From assembly GCA_002364535.1 (NCBI GenBank), contig DEYL01000047.1, positions 13,629-77,628 on the forward strand: a stretch of DNA of 64,000 bases, in the 5' to 3' direction. This document shows positions 45,145-53,791 of this stretch, piece by piece (within the stretch, counting starts at the first letter, position 1; every line of letters starts with the position of its first letter). The DNA is from Flavobacteriaceae bacterium UBA3159. Its GTDB lineage: Bacteria > Bacteroidota > Bacteroidia > Flavobacteriales > Flavobacteriaceae. The notes under the pieces were generated by a model, which made no database searches, was not told the DNA's origin, and saw only the letters and a program-made list of their open reading frames with translations. The translations under genes were made by a program, and so were the position numbers.

Positions 45145-46569
45145 CTATTTCAATTGAAATTCAGGTAGGGTTATAAAAAAGCGCATCAAATCGTAGACCT
45201 GTTTACTAACGCTGTTACTATTTAAAGACCAGGTTCCATCTTCAAAATAACTTTCGGGGACATCGCCCATAAATATATTAATGGCATCAGTCATTTCCTC
45301 CTCTTTAATTTGGTAGGGGCAAAACATAAAATCTTTAAGTTTCGTGACGATCACCCTTAAATCGGTTTGATCACTTCCCACCAAGGCTTGGATAAAAGTT
45401 TTAAACTGGTTTTTGTTTTTTTGCCAGTATTTGATCAACAAATAATCTGCAAATTCCCAACGCTTGGGTAAGGTTTCAGAATTGATCCAATCGTGATTGC
45501 CTTGCCATCCTGCCACATCGATCGGGGAAAAAATTTCTTGTCCCATGTCCCTGCATTTATTTCTAAAGTTCAATTCCAAATCAACGTTGACCGGGTATTG
45601 AAAAGAAAGGGATTGGTGCAATCCCAACATAAGATCAATGGGACTTTTGATGATCACATTGTTATTGACCGAGTCGAAAAAATGCTCGCTTTTAAACAAT
45701 TGTTTTATTACAGGTAAGATTTCAAACTGATTGTCCTTTAGAGACTTGGCCATTTGGCCAATTATGGATAAATCTTCTTCGGGGCTTACAAAATAACGAT
45801 AGATTTTGGTACAGATAAAATCGGCAACGAGGTCTTCTTTTTCCTGAAATAAGATGTCGATAACATCGTCGTATCCCCAATTACCCGTTTGTCCAAAAAT
45901 GGTTTTTGATCCCTTATCAAAAGTATTTTCATTGAATTCAATGACGCCCATGTTGGTTTTAAAACGGTTGTATCCTGTGAGTGCTCTTGAGGTCTCTGTA
46001 ATGTCCTCTTGGGTATACCCATTGCCTTCGCCAAGGGTAAAGAGTTCATACAATTCTCTGGCGTAGTTTTCATTGGGATTGTTTTTTTTGTTTTCATAAC
46101 CATTGAGGTAGCGTAACATGGCCGGAGCCAGTCCCATTTCGCTGACAAGAGTTTTGAAATTCCCCAATGCATGGGATTGGATCAAGGCATAATATTGGTA
46201 GAGATAGGCCGGTTGGTTAACGTCCTTGTATTCTATAACAAAATGATTGCTCCAAAACAAGACCAGACGTTCTCTAAAACCGTTATTGGTGATGTCTGTA
46301 TAAGCCTGTTTCTGGCAAATCGTATGATAATAGCCTTTGTTTTTCCCGGAGTTGTTGAATTGCTTATTGTCCCATTGACCCCATTCGGGAGCAGGGGTTA
46401 CCTCCATATCTGCTGCCACTCCCACAATGTCATCAATCATCGTTCCGGGAGTAGAGTTGAGATAGAGATTGATATTGGATAGGGAACAACCAAAACCCAA
46501 CCGCCTGGCAAGCAAGTTGATTTGATCGGCATTCCAGGGGTTATTTAGAGATGGAGAATAAGGTTTCAA
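45145..46569 (-). CDS. DUF1800 protein
   Basis: A 474-residue DUF1800 protein recognised by LLARRLGFGCS near the N-terminus, RERLVLFWSNHFVIEYKDV, NYARELYELFTLGEGNGYTQEDITETSRALTGY, FICTKIYRYFVSPEED, and PIDVAGWQGNHDWINSETLPKRWEFAD. The reaction is unknown. The only in-frame start is TTG at 46569, with a stop not far upstream. No signal peptide is visible in this reading although the partner DUF1501 is exported. An ATG at 46597 lies in another frame. Stop and DUF1501 start are 2 bases apart. Confidence 0.85.
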   Translation of the reverse strand: MKPYSPSLNNPWNADQINLLARRLGFGCSLSNINLYLNSTPGTMIDDIVGVAADMEVTPAPEWGQWDNKQFNNSGKNKGYYHTICQKQAYTDITNNGFRERLVLFWSNHFVIEYKDVNQPAYLYQYYALIQSHALGNFKTLVSEMGLAPAMLRYLNGYENKKNNPNENYARELYELFTLGEGNGYTQEDITETSRALTGYNRFKTNMGVIEFNENTFDKGSKTIFGQTGNWGYDDVIDILFQEKEDLVADFICTKIYRYFVSPEEDLSIIGQMAKSLKDNQFEILPVIKQLFKSEHFFDSVNNNVIIKSPIDLMLGLHQSLSFQYPVNVDLELNFRNKCRDMGQEIFSPIDVAGWQGNHDWINSETLPKRWEFADYLLIKYWQKNKNQFKTFIQALVGSDQTDLRVIVTKLKDFMFCPYQIKEEEMTDAINIFMGDVPESYFEDGTWSLNSNSVSKQVYDLMRFFITLPEFQLK

Positions 46570-46622
46570 ATTGGTAAATAGCGTTTGTTGAAATCATAAA
46601 ATATATTAAATCTAATAATTAA

Positions 46623-47549
46623 TTAATAAAGAAAATCATCCACTTGTTTATAGGCGTCAATTACAGCGATTTCCCCGGCTTTATCGGGTCTGGAATTACC
46701 GTGCTCCATGCCCATAACCCCTTTAAAACCTCTGGAATGAATGTATTTAAAAACGTTTTTATAATTGATTTCACCTGTAGTGGGTTCCTTTCTTCCAGGG
46801 TTGTCTCCAATTTGGAAATAAGCAATTTCATCCCAGCATTTTTCGATATTTGGGATCAAATTTCCTTCTTGGATTTGCTGGTGATAGATGTCGAAAAGGA
46901 TCTTACACGAAGGCGAGTTGACTGCCCTACAAATTTGAAAAGCCTGAGGGCTTTCCTTTAAAAACAAGCCGGCATGGTTTCTGTACCAGTTCAGGGGTTC
47001 CAATACCATTACAATATCGTTGGGTTCCAAAATGGCGGAAGCTTGTTTAAGACTTTCGATGACATTGGCGGTTTGATAGTCATCTACCAATTTTAAATCA
47101 ATGGTTCCGGGAACTACAGTCATCCATTTAGCATCGACCCTTTTGGCTACCGTTACCGACGCTTGGATTTCCTCTAGAAAAGCCTTGCGATCATTAGCTT
47201 TTCCTCGGGCCAAAGTAGGATTTTTAAAGTCCTTATAAGCTACAAAAACCCCCATGGTCAGATTTCTTTTCTGCATGGTAGCAGCCATTTTTTCTTGCAT
47301 AGCGACTGGCCGGGTATTCATATTGTTGTCTTCGAAAGCTGTAAACCCCTGATCGGCCATAAAGTTGAGTTGATCGATGGGATCGTCACCTGCCGAATGT
47401 TTGAACATACCCAGGTGGGGCGCGTATTTTAGATTGAATTGATGGGGAGCCACAGCATCCGATTGTGCGAATATCTTGGGAACTGTTGCAAGCCCCACTC
47501 CTGCCATCAGGGCGGATTGGGTAAAATTTCTTCTGTTCATCTTGTTCAA
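46623..47549 (-). CDS. Tat-exported TIM-barrel sugar isomerase/epimerase-like protein
   Basis: A 308-residue AP-endonuclease-2/xylose-isomerase-like TIM barrel. The N-terminus has a twin-arginine signal, MNRRNFTQSALMAGVGLATV, ending near FAQ. Barrel motifs are GFTAFEDNNMN, WMTVVPGT, MVLEPLNW, ILFDIYHQQIQEGN, FQIGDNPGRKEPTTGEINY and the final GMEHGNSRP. The Glu/Asp/His set could bind a divalent metal as in hydroxypyruvate isomerase relatives. The substrate is unknown. Only 3 bases from the Tat-exported Gfo/Idh/MocA gene, so the two likely act on one periplasmic sugar. Confidence 0.88.
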   Translation of the reverse strand: MNKMNRRNFTQSALMAGVGLATVPKIFAQSDAVAPHQFNLKYAPHLGMFKHSAGDDPIDQLNFMADQGFTAFEDNNMNTRPVAMQEKMAATMQKRNLTMGVFVAYKDFKNPTLARGKANDRKAFLEEIQASVTVAKRVDAKWMTVVPGTIDLKLVDDYQTANVIESLKQASAILEPNDIVMVLEPLNWYRNHAGLFLKESPQAFQICRAVNSPSCKILFDIYHQQIQEGNLIPNIEKCWDEIAYFQIGDNPGRKEPTTGEINYKNVFKYIHSRGFKGVMGMEHGNSRPDKAGEIAVIDAYKQVDDFLY

Positions 47550-47552
47550 TTT

Positions 47553-48917
47553 TTAAAATTCAGTGATACCCGGAGTTGGAATGGGATACATTCCATTGAT
47601 GTCGGGCATTGTGGGTGGATTGCTGTTCCAGTCTATAGATTCGGGCATGATCTGCAGATCAGAATTCATGGCCTGATCCCAAGTAATTACTTTACCAGAA
47701 TAGGTAGCCATTCTTCCCATAATGGCAGTTAGGGTACTTTTGGCACCATTTTCGGCATCTGCAATGACTCCACCATTTCGGATCGAAGCAAACAATTGAT
47801 CATGCTCCACCTGATAGGGATTGGGCTCATTTAAAGGATCGGCTGAAGACTTACTGGGTTTGGAACTATTTGTTTTGTGCCCAGCTTTGTATTTGTACAT
47901 TTCGTTTCCTTCCAAGTCGGTAAGTTGTCCTACACGCGAATTAATAAATCCTTCAGTTCCTTGAAAGGTTTCATCAACCCTGCGCATACATCCTGGTTGG
48001 TGACGACACTGACTGGAGATCACGGCTCCGGAATCATAGGTGAATTCTACAAAGTGGTGATCAAAAATTTCTCCGTGATCTTTTCCATTTCTTACTTGTC
48101 TTCCTCCCATTCCTTGGGCTTGGGATGGATAGCCTCCGATAAACCAGTTGGCTACATCAATATTGTGTATGTGTTGTTCCAAAATATGATCCCCACACAG
48201 CCAGTTAAAATAATACCAGTTGCGCATTTGATATTCCATTTCAGTTTGTCCAGGCTGTCTTTTTCTTACCCATACACCATAACTATTCCAGTAAACCTGT
48301 CCAGCTACAATCTTTCCAATATAACCGTCTTGTACTTTTTGATACAAATCGATATATTTTTGTTGGTAATGACGTTGCAGTCCTACTACTACATTGAGTT
48401 TGTTCATTCTAGCCTTTTGGGCGACCTCCAGTACTTTTCTGACACCCACGGGATCAGTAGCTACTGGCTTTTCCATAAAAACATGCTTGCCGTTGTTGAT
48501 GGCATATTCAAAGTGATAGGGTCTAAAACCGGGAGGCGTGGTCAGTATGACCACATCGGCCAAATCGATGGCTTTTTTATAGGCATCAAAACCGGAAAAG
48601 AGATTTTTGGGATTGACTTTGATTTTCTTAACACCGTCGAAATGTTCTTGAACGGTTTTAAGACTTTTTTCAACGTTGTCCTGAAAGGCATCGGCCATGG
48701 CTACCAGCTCGACATTTTCATCGGCTTGTAAGGCTTGAACGACAGCACCTCTTCCGCGACCACCACAACCTACTAACGCAAGTTTTAGTTTTTTGTTGCC
48801 ATAAACATTGGCCATGGCTCCCACGGGGAGACCTGCCGACAAAATTCCGGTCGTTGCTAAGGTAGAACTTTTTACAAAGTTTCTTCTACTAAGTGAGTTG
48901 TTTTGTTTTGATTTCAT
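47553..48917 (-). CDS. Tat-exported Gfo/Idh/MocA family oxidoreductase
   Basis: A 454-residue oxidoreductase with a clear Tat signal (LSRRNFVKSSTLATTGILSAG). The Rossmann motif is LALVGCGGRGRGAVVQAL and the catalytic-lysine motif is HVFMEKPVATDPVG. C-terminal family segments include WYYFNWLCGDHILEQHIHNIDVANWFIGG, RNGKDHGEIFDHHFVEFTYDSG and GGVIADAENGAKSTLTAIMGRMATYSG. Tat export suggests the nucleotide cofactor is bound before transport, as in glucose-fructose oxidoreductase. Substrate unknown. Confidence 0.9.
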   Translation of the reverse strand: MKSKQNNSLSRRNFVKSSTLATTGILSAGLPVGAMANVYGNKKLKLALVGCGGRGRGAVVQALQADENVELVAMADAFQDNVEKSLKTVQEHFDGVKKIKVNPKNLFSGFDAYKKAIDLADVVILTTPPGFRPYHFEYAINNGKHVFMEKPVATDPVGVRKVLEVAQKARMNKLNVVVGLQRHYQQKYIDLYQKVQDGYIGKIVAGQVYWNSYGVWVRKRQPGQTEMEYQMRNWYYFNWLCGDHILEQHIHNIDVANWFIGGYPSQAQGMGGRQVRNGKDHGEIFDHHFVEFTYDSGAVISSQCRHQPGCMRRVDETFQGTEGFINSRVGQLTDLEGNEMYKYKAGHKTNSSKPSKSSADPLNEPNPYQVEHDQLFASIRNGGVIADAENGAKSTLTAIMGRMATYSGKVITWDQAMNSDLQIMPESIDWNSNPPTMPDINGMYPIPTPGITEF

Positions 48918-48930
48918 TGTTTAGTTATTA

Positions 48931-49893
48931 TTAATTCCAATACGTTTTTTGCTCTTCAGGTGTTAGAGTTTTAATCGGTCTTACAACCCTAAAACCTACA
49001 AATGGGGCATCGGTGTGCCACCATAGGCTTTTTGGGATCTGAGGATCTCTTTTTTTCCATTTTTTGGAGGAGGGTCTTCGTGTTGCACTTCTCAACCTAC
49101 CGGCCTTGTCTGACCATGCTCCACCCCTTACAACGCGGGGGTAAGTTTTGGTTGGTTTTTGAAGGGGATTATTTGCGGTTTTCCTTTTTCTTTGTTTGTA
49201 AAGGGTCGGAACATACTGATCCAGTGTCCATTCCGAAACATTCCCATGCATATCATACAAGCCCCAAGGGTTGGGTTTTTTTTGACCCACTTGATGATAG
49301 GCGCCCCCACTATTTACCTCATGCCAAGCGTAAATATCTAAATCTGCGGGATCATCTCCAAATGAATAGGCGGTTTTTGTTCCTGCCCTACAGGCATATT
49401 CCCATTCTGCCTCGGTGGGCAGGCGGTAAAAATTACCGGTCATGGCAGAGAGCCATTCGCAAAATTTGGCCGCGGCCAGTTGGGTCATGCAGATGGCCGG
49501 GTAACCTTCTACCCCCATCCCAAAACTCATTTCGGTATAGGGTTGGGTAGCTCCGGAAACCCCATCAATATCAATGTCTACTTCCTTACCATTGAGCTGC
49601 TGGGGTCTTTTGCTGTCTATGTCACGAGCGACAAAAAGTTCGTATAAATCCCAAGTGACCTCAAATTTACCCATCCAAAAGGGGTCAACCTCTACCTCGT
49701 GTTGAGGGCCTTCATCCCCAAAGTGACCTTGTTCAGACTTTGGGCTTCCCATTGTAAATGTACCGCCTGGAACGAATACCATTTCAACTTTTTCTTTTGT
49801 CCCTGGAATGGACTGGGTATACTCTTTTTCATTCTCTCCAAAAGCGATCAGAAAAAGGGATGTCAATATTAATTTGATTATTTTTTTATTCAT
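48931..49893 (-). CDS. SUMF1/FGE-fold protein lacking the catalytic cysteines
   Basis: A 320-residue exported protein (signal peptide about residues 1-19) of the formylglycine-generating-enzyme/EgtB-like sulfatase-modifying-factor fold. It has MVFVPGGTFTMGSPKSE, FWMGKFEVTWDLYELF, YRLPTEAEWEYACRAGT, NPWGLYDMHGNVSEWT, RVVRGGAWSDKAGRLRSATR and FVGFRVVRP. True aerobic FGE has a copper-binding cysteine pair in the region after RGGSW; here that stretch has none. So it probably does not make formylglycine despite sitting beside a sulfatase. A binding or structural role is more likely. Confidence 0.88.
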   Translation of the reverse strand: MNKKIIKLILTSLFLIAFGENEKEYTQSIPGTKEKVEMVFVPGGTFTMGSPKSEQGHFGDEGPQHEVEVDPFWMGKFEVTWDLYELFVARDIDSKRPQQLNGKEVDIDIDGVSGATQPYTEMSFGMGVEGYPAICMTQLAAAKFCEWLSAMTGNFYRLPTEAEWEYACRAGTKTAYSFGDDPADLDIYAWHEVNSGGAYHQVGQKKPNPWGLYDMHGNVSEWTLDQYVPTLYKQRKRKTANNPLQKPTKTYPRVVRGGAWSDKAGRLRSATRRPSSKKWKKRDPQIPKSLWWHTDAPFVGFRVVRPIKTLTPEEQKTYWN

Positions 49894-49902
49894 TTGCTGG
49901 CA

Positions 49903-50697
49903 TTAGCGATTAACTCTTTTTAAAAGCAACGGAATTCCGACTTCAGTGATCTCATGTCCATAGCCTCCTATTTCTATCAATTCGTTTTGCTGGTGACAAT
50001 TGATTTTTAACATTCTTCTCAAATAGGCATTTTCCTCATACATACCAAAAAATTCCTTTTCGCGGTCTCCCGTGATCAATGTGATGGGGGGGGCATCGCC
50101 GCGAGCGTGATATACCGGAGCATAGTGATCGATCAGTGCTTGGGTGATCTCCATACCGTATTCTTTTCGAATGGTGTGATTGGTAAAAGTCGTAGCCGAT
50201 AGTGTAATGACGCCTTTGATTTGGTTGGCCTCCAACTTGTATTTTTTGAGCCATTTTTGATCCAAACTCACCATCAGAGACAAATAGCCTCCCGACGAAA
50301 ATCCACAGACGTAGATCTGTGATGTGTCACCACCGTATTGACCGATGTTTTTAAACACCCAGGCAACTGCGGCTGCAGCATCCTCAATGTATTTTGGAGC
50401 TTTTACCTTGGGGTGCAAGCGGTAGTTCACGGCCACTACGGCAAGGCCTTTTTCCTTAAACTGTTCGGGAATAGCTTTTGAGCCACTTTTGAGTCCACCC
50501 CCATGGAACCATATAACGGTTGGGAAATTCTCACCATCAGTAGAATAATACAAATCTAACTTACAGCGCTCCTTTTGATAAGTTCCATCCACTGGATTTT
50601 CGTAATAAGGTATATCCATTATAGTTTTGTATGACGTTGACTGTGCAAAGCTGACCCCCAAAACCATCATAAAAATGAAATGAAATAATTTCTTCAT
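49903..50697 (-). CDS. Secreted alpha/beta hydrolase (esterase)
   Basis: A 264-residue exported esterase (signal peptide KLFHFIFMMVLGVSFAQS) of the hormone-sensitive-lipase/BD-FAE-like type. The oxyanion motif is IWFHGGGLKSG, the nucleophile elbow is VCGFSSGGYLSLMVS, the acid is likely in ITGDREKEFFG, and the His is in GGYGHEITEVG. It could remove acetyl or feruloyl groups from glycans. It lies 4 bases after the sulfatase gene and 9 bases before the SUMF1-like gene. Confidence 0.88.
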   Translation of the reverse strand: MKKLFHFIFMMVLGVSFAQSTSYKTIMDIPYYENPVDGTYQKERCKLDLYYSTDGENFPTVIWFHGGGLKSGSKAIPEQFKEKGLAVVAVNYRLHPKVKAPKYIEDAAAAVAWVFKNIGQYGGDTSQIYVCGFSSGGYLSLMVSLDQKWLKKYKLEANQIKGVITLSATTFTNHTIRKEYGMEITQALIDHYAPVYHARGDAPPITLITGDREKEFFGMYEENAYLRRMLKINCHQQNELIEIGGYGHEITEVGIPLLLKRVNR

Positions 50698-50701
50698 GGT
50701 C

Positions 50702-52126
50702 TTAAATTTTATTTATTGATGGAGACTGCGCACCCATTTCTTGAACCCATACGTTTAACAATTTTTTTAATTCGTTAAGCTTGGCTCCTTCCTGCCTGGC
50801 CAAGTCGATCTTTTCTTCGGGATCTTGCTCAATCTGGTAGAGTTCGTAACGATCCTCTTCGAAGAAATATACGACTTTCCAGGGGCCTTTGCGCAAAGCT
50901 CTACCGGGCGTCCAGCCACTGCCGTGATAATGGGGAAAATCCCAAACCATGATGGAGTGGGTTTTATCGGTTTTACCCTCCAAAAGTGGCTTTAGACTGA
51001 TGCCGTCCAGATGTTGGTCGGGCTGTATTGAAATATTTCCGTACTCCAAAATGGTGGGATAAAAGTCCATACTGACAGCTGGGAGTTCAATAACTTTAGC
51101 GATCTTGTTATGCGGTGTTTTGATGATCAGGGGGACTCTGATCCCTCCTTCATAGACCCATCCTTTTCCCGCTCGAAGTGGCAAAACACTGGTGGGGGCA
51201 GTTCGATGTTCTTTTTCAAGAGTAGTCAATCCACCATTGTCAGAGGTAAAAATGATCAGTGTATTGTTTAGCAACTCTAGGGCTTCCAATTGATCGATCA
51301 ATCTGCCCACATTTTTGTCCATGGCATATACCATGGTAGCATAATCAGCATTGTATTGATTTTGTACCGTATAACCGCCTAGATCATTGATTTTAATGGC
51401 TAAGGTGTCTTTGAGTGTTTTCTTTTTGGCCTGAAATTTTGGCAAGTGATTTAGGTGGGCTTGAATGGGGGTGTGAACGGTGTAATAGGAGAGATATAGT
51501 AAAAAGGGATTGTCTTGATTTTGAGAAATAAACCTGAGCGATTCATCGGTAAGCCGATCCGTCAAATGTTCTCCTTCAGGACCATCCACTAATTTAGGAT
51601 TTTTGTAGGGCGAATAATATCCCCCCGGGGGCGAGCCCTTGTGATGCCCTCCTTTGTTGATTTCAAACCCCTGATCTTCGGGAAAAAACCCTTCGTCCCC
51701 CAAGTGCCACTTTCCGGCAAAAAAAGTTTTATAACCTTGTTGTTGCAGGGCCTCGGCCAAGGTGGTCTCTTGCAATGGCAAAGCGTGAAGATCAGTGGGC
51801 CCGAGTAGTTTTCGATTTTGGGGGTTTTGGCCGGGAATCCAATCTGTGATGTTTAATCGAGTGGGGTGTTTACCCGTCATGATGGCAGCACGTGTGGGGG
51901 AACAAACGGGATGCGCGGAATAGGCCTGTAAAAAACGAAAGCCCATATCGGCCAATCGGTCAATATTGGGGGTTTCATAAAAGGAACTTCCATAACAACT
52001 CAGATCTTTCCACCCCAAATCATCCACCAAGATAAAAAGTACATTGGGGCGGGTGACTATTTTTTGGGGGGGCTCAGAACAGCCAAAAAACAAGAATAAT
52101 GAAAGTAAATAAAGTTTCTTCATCAA
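50702..52126 (-). CDS. Sulfatase lipoprotein (S1, Cys-type)
   Basis: A 474-residue sulfatase with lipoprotein signal (LYLLSLFLFFGCSEPP, Cys16). It shows VLFILVDDLGWKDLSCYG, the formylglycine motif VCSPTRAAIMTGK with Cys75, FFAGKWHLGDEGFFPEDQGF, YLSYYTVHTPIQ and FTSDNGGLTT. This is the arrangement of the large arylsulfatase-A-like group often found in marine polysaccharide clusters. Second gene of the eight-gene operon, 5 bases after the PhoD-like phosphatase gene. Catalytic residues intact; substrate unknown. Confidence 0.92.
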   Translation of the reverse strand: MMKKLYLLSLFLFFGCSEPPQKIVTRPNVLFILVDDLGWKDLSCYGSSFYETPNIDRLADMGFRFLQAYSAHPVCSPTRAAIMTGKHPTRLNITDWIPGQNPQNRKLLGPTDLHALPLQETTLAEALQQQGYKTFFAGKWHLGDEGFFPEDQGFEINKGGHHKGSPPGGYYSPYKNPKLVDGPEGEHLTDRLTDESLRFISQNQDNPFLLYLSYYTVHTPIQAHLNHLPKFQAKKKTLKDTLAIKINDLGGYTVQNQYNADYATMVYAMDKNVGRLIDQLEALELLNNTLIIFTSDNGGLTTLEKEHRTAPTSVLPLRAGKGWVYEGGIRVPLIIKTPHNKIAKVIELPAVSMDFYPTILEYGNISIQPDQHLDGISLKPLLEGKTDKTHSIMVWDFPHYHGSGWTPGRALRKGPWKVVYFFEEDRYELYQIEQDPEEKIDLARQEGAKLNELKKLLNVWVQEMGAQSPSINKI

Positions 52127-52131
52127 GAGTT

Positions 52132-53745
52132 TTAGGGTTTAACTGTTACGGGCCAACCTGTAAATTGTTTTGCATCGGACCTAGAAACGTCTTCGATTCT
52201 GGGCCAGCACTCGAAAGTGACTTCCTTTTTTTCAATATTAAATCGGACAAAACCAAATCCTGCACCGTTGGAGTTGGAATCCGGATTGGCATAGGCATGC
52301 ATGGTAATTTTATTTTTAAAACCGTCGAGATAGCGACCTGTCCATGGGAGGGCGTCGTTGTTATTTTCGCCGGGCATTTCGTCTTCGGGCCACCACCATC
52401 GGCTGTAATAGTTGTTGACAATGGCAGGAACTACAAAAGCCCATGGGCCGTCCTCAAAGGCTTCTATGCCGTGATGAATAACCGTGGGCAGGTGTTGGTC
52501 TCCGGCGATGTGAACCGCTCCGGCTTTTTGGATCAGGCCTAGGGCTTTATTTCTTCCGTGTTGGGGCCATCCGTTGGAATCCAAATCTGCATGAAGGCGA
52601 TTACTTGCTTTTCCATGCAAATGGGCCCCTCCACAAAATCCGGTAGCGGATAGAACGGCTTTCATTTGAGAGCTTCTATCACTCCCCCATTCTTCCAAAA
52701 ATTGATGCTGTAAATCTCCCAGTAAAACCAATTCGGGTAAATTGATGGACTCGGGATTGTAATTGGGGTCATTAATATGGTCGGCCCTAGGCCCCTGTCT
52801 GGGGATTTTTCCATTGGGCCCAGATTTGAATTTTCGATCTTCTATTATTGCAAAATCTACTCCTCCAATTTTTAGGCTGGTGAAATAGGCTTTGATGCCC
52901 TGCTCCAAAGGAGCTTGGTGATAAGCATCCGGTAAATGGGCGGTTTGAGCCCTTTCTACCATTTTGACGTATTCGGGGTGAAAATAATAGCCCCCATCAT
53001 TGCCGTCTTTGCGCATGGATTTTTTACCGCTTTCGCCCCACAGATTGCCCTGCCCTATGTCGTGATCGTCGGGAATGGTAACACAAGGGCGGTTTCTAAA
53101 AACTTCTCTAAACTGTATCCCAAACTTTAACCAGGCGGCCGTGTGTTCCTTGTGGTCATATGATTGATCTCCGGCAAAAAATACAAAGTCGGGGTCTAAT
53201 GCATTGATGTTTCTAACGTATTCCTCTCTGTCGCCTCTGTCCTTATTACTGTTACAGGATAAGGCCGCTAAGGTTATTTCACTTTTTTCTTTAGGATCCT
53301 TTCTTATGGTTCCCACGAAACTGGCATTTTGACCATGGGATAATTTATATTTTACCGATTGATTCATGTCCCAATTTTCAATTCTAAACAAAGCAGACCA
53401 TCCGATCTCATTGACTTCTTGAGATTGAACTTCTTCCCATTGGTCATTTTGATAGAGGGATAATCCTACGGTTCTACTCTCTTCCGGATGTAGTGGAAAA
53501 AGCTGGGCAGAGAGCTTTAAGGTATTATTTGAAGTGGTGTAAATCCCAAAAGCGACGACCTGATCCCTGGGCACCTTCATATCGATGATCTTACTGGTTT
53601 TGCGGTTCCACCAATCATTGGTTGCTAAGGTATCTAAGGCAGTAAAGGATGCTTTTACGTATGTTGTAGAGGGAGTCTGACAAGCACCCACCAAAAGGGT
53701 AACCACAAAAATTAATCCAACAAAAAGTTTTTGGGATTTATACAT
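52132..53745 (-). CDS. PhoD-like metallophosphatase lipoprotein
   Basis: About 537 residues. I start at the ATG 53745 because it puts a lipoprotein signal (LFVGLIFVVTLLVGACQ) at the N-terminus; an ATG at 53772 adds nine residues. The N-terminal Ig-like region is followed by a PhoD-type calcineurin-like phosphatase/phosphodiesterase domain: LAALSCNSNKDRG, DFVFFAGDQSYDHKE, VTIPDDHDIGQGNLWG, LLGDLQHQFLEEW and VHIAGDQHLPTVIHHG supply Asp/Asn/His metal ligands. Likely cleaves phosphomonoesters or diesters outside the cytoplasm. It heads the tight operon running down to 43.5 kb. Confidence 0.88.
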   Translation of the reverse strand: MYKSQKLFVGLIFVVTLLVGACQTPSTTYVKASFTALDTLATNDWWNRKTSKIIDMKVPRDQVVAFGIYTTSNNTLKLSAQLFPLHPEESRTVGLSLYQNDQWEEVQSQEVNEIGWSALFRIENWDMNQSVKYKLSHGQNASFVGTIRKDPKEKSEITLAALSCNSNKDRGDREEYVRNINALDPDFVFFAGDQSYDHKEHTAAWLKFGIQFREVFRNRPCVTIPDDHDIGQGNLWGESGKKSMRKDGNDGGYYFHPEYVKMVERAQTAHLPDAYHQAPLEQGIKAYFTSLKIGGVDFAIIEDRKFKSGPNGKIPRQGPRADHINDPNYNPESINLPELVLLGDLQHQFLEEWGSDRSSQMKAVLSATGFCGGAHLHGKASNRLHADLDSNGWPQHGRNKALGLIQKAGAVHIAGDQHLPTVIHHGIEAFEDGPWAFVVPAIVNNYYSRWWWPEDEMPGENNNDALPWTGRYLDGFKNKITMHAYANPDSNSNGAGFGFVRFNIEKKEVTFECWPRIEDVSRSDAKQFTGWPVTVKP

Positions 53746-53791
53746 AATTTGGTTTTTGACTAAAGTTAACAAAGTATTGGTAAAAAAGAAT

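Noticed and set aside
47877..48731. 284-codon open frame on the plus strand
   Set aside because: Lies wholly antisense inside the well-supported Gfo/Idh/MocA gene; composition reads as a shadow with no family motif or start signal.
48931..49893. Calling this the formylglycine-generating enzyme for the sulfatases
   Set aside because: The copper-binding cysteine pair is missing from the C-terminal core.
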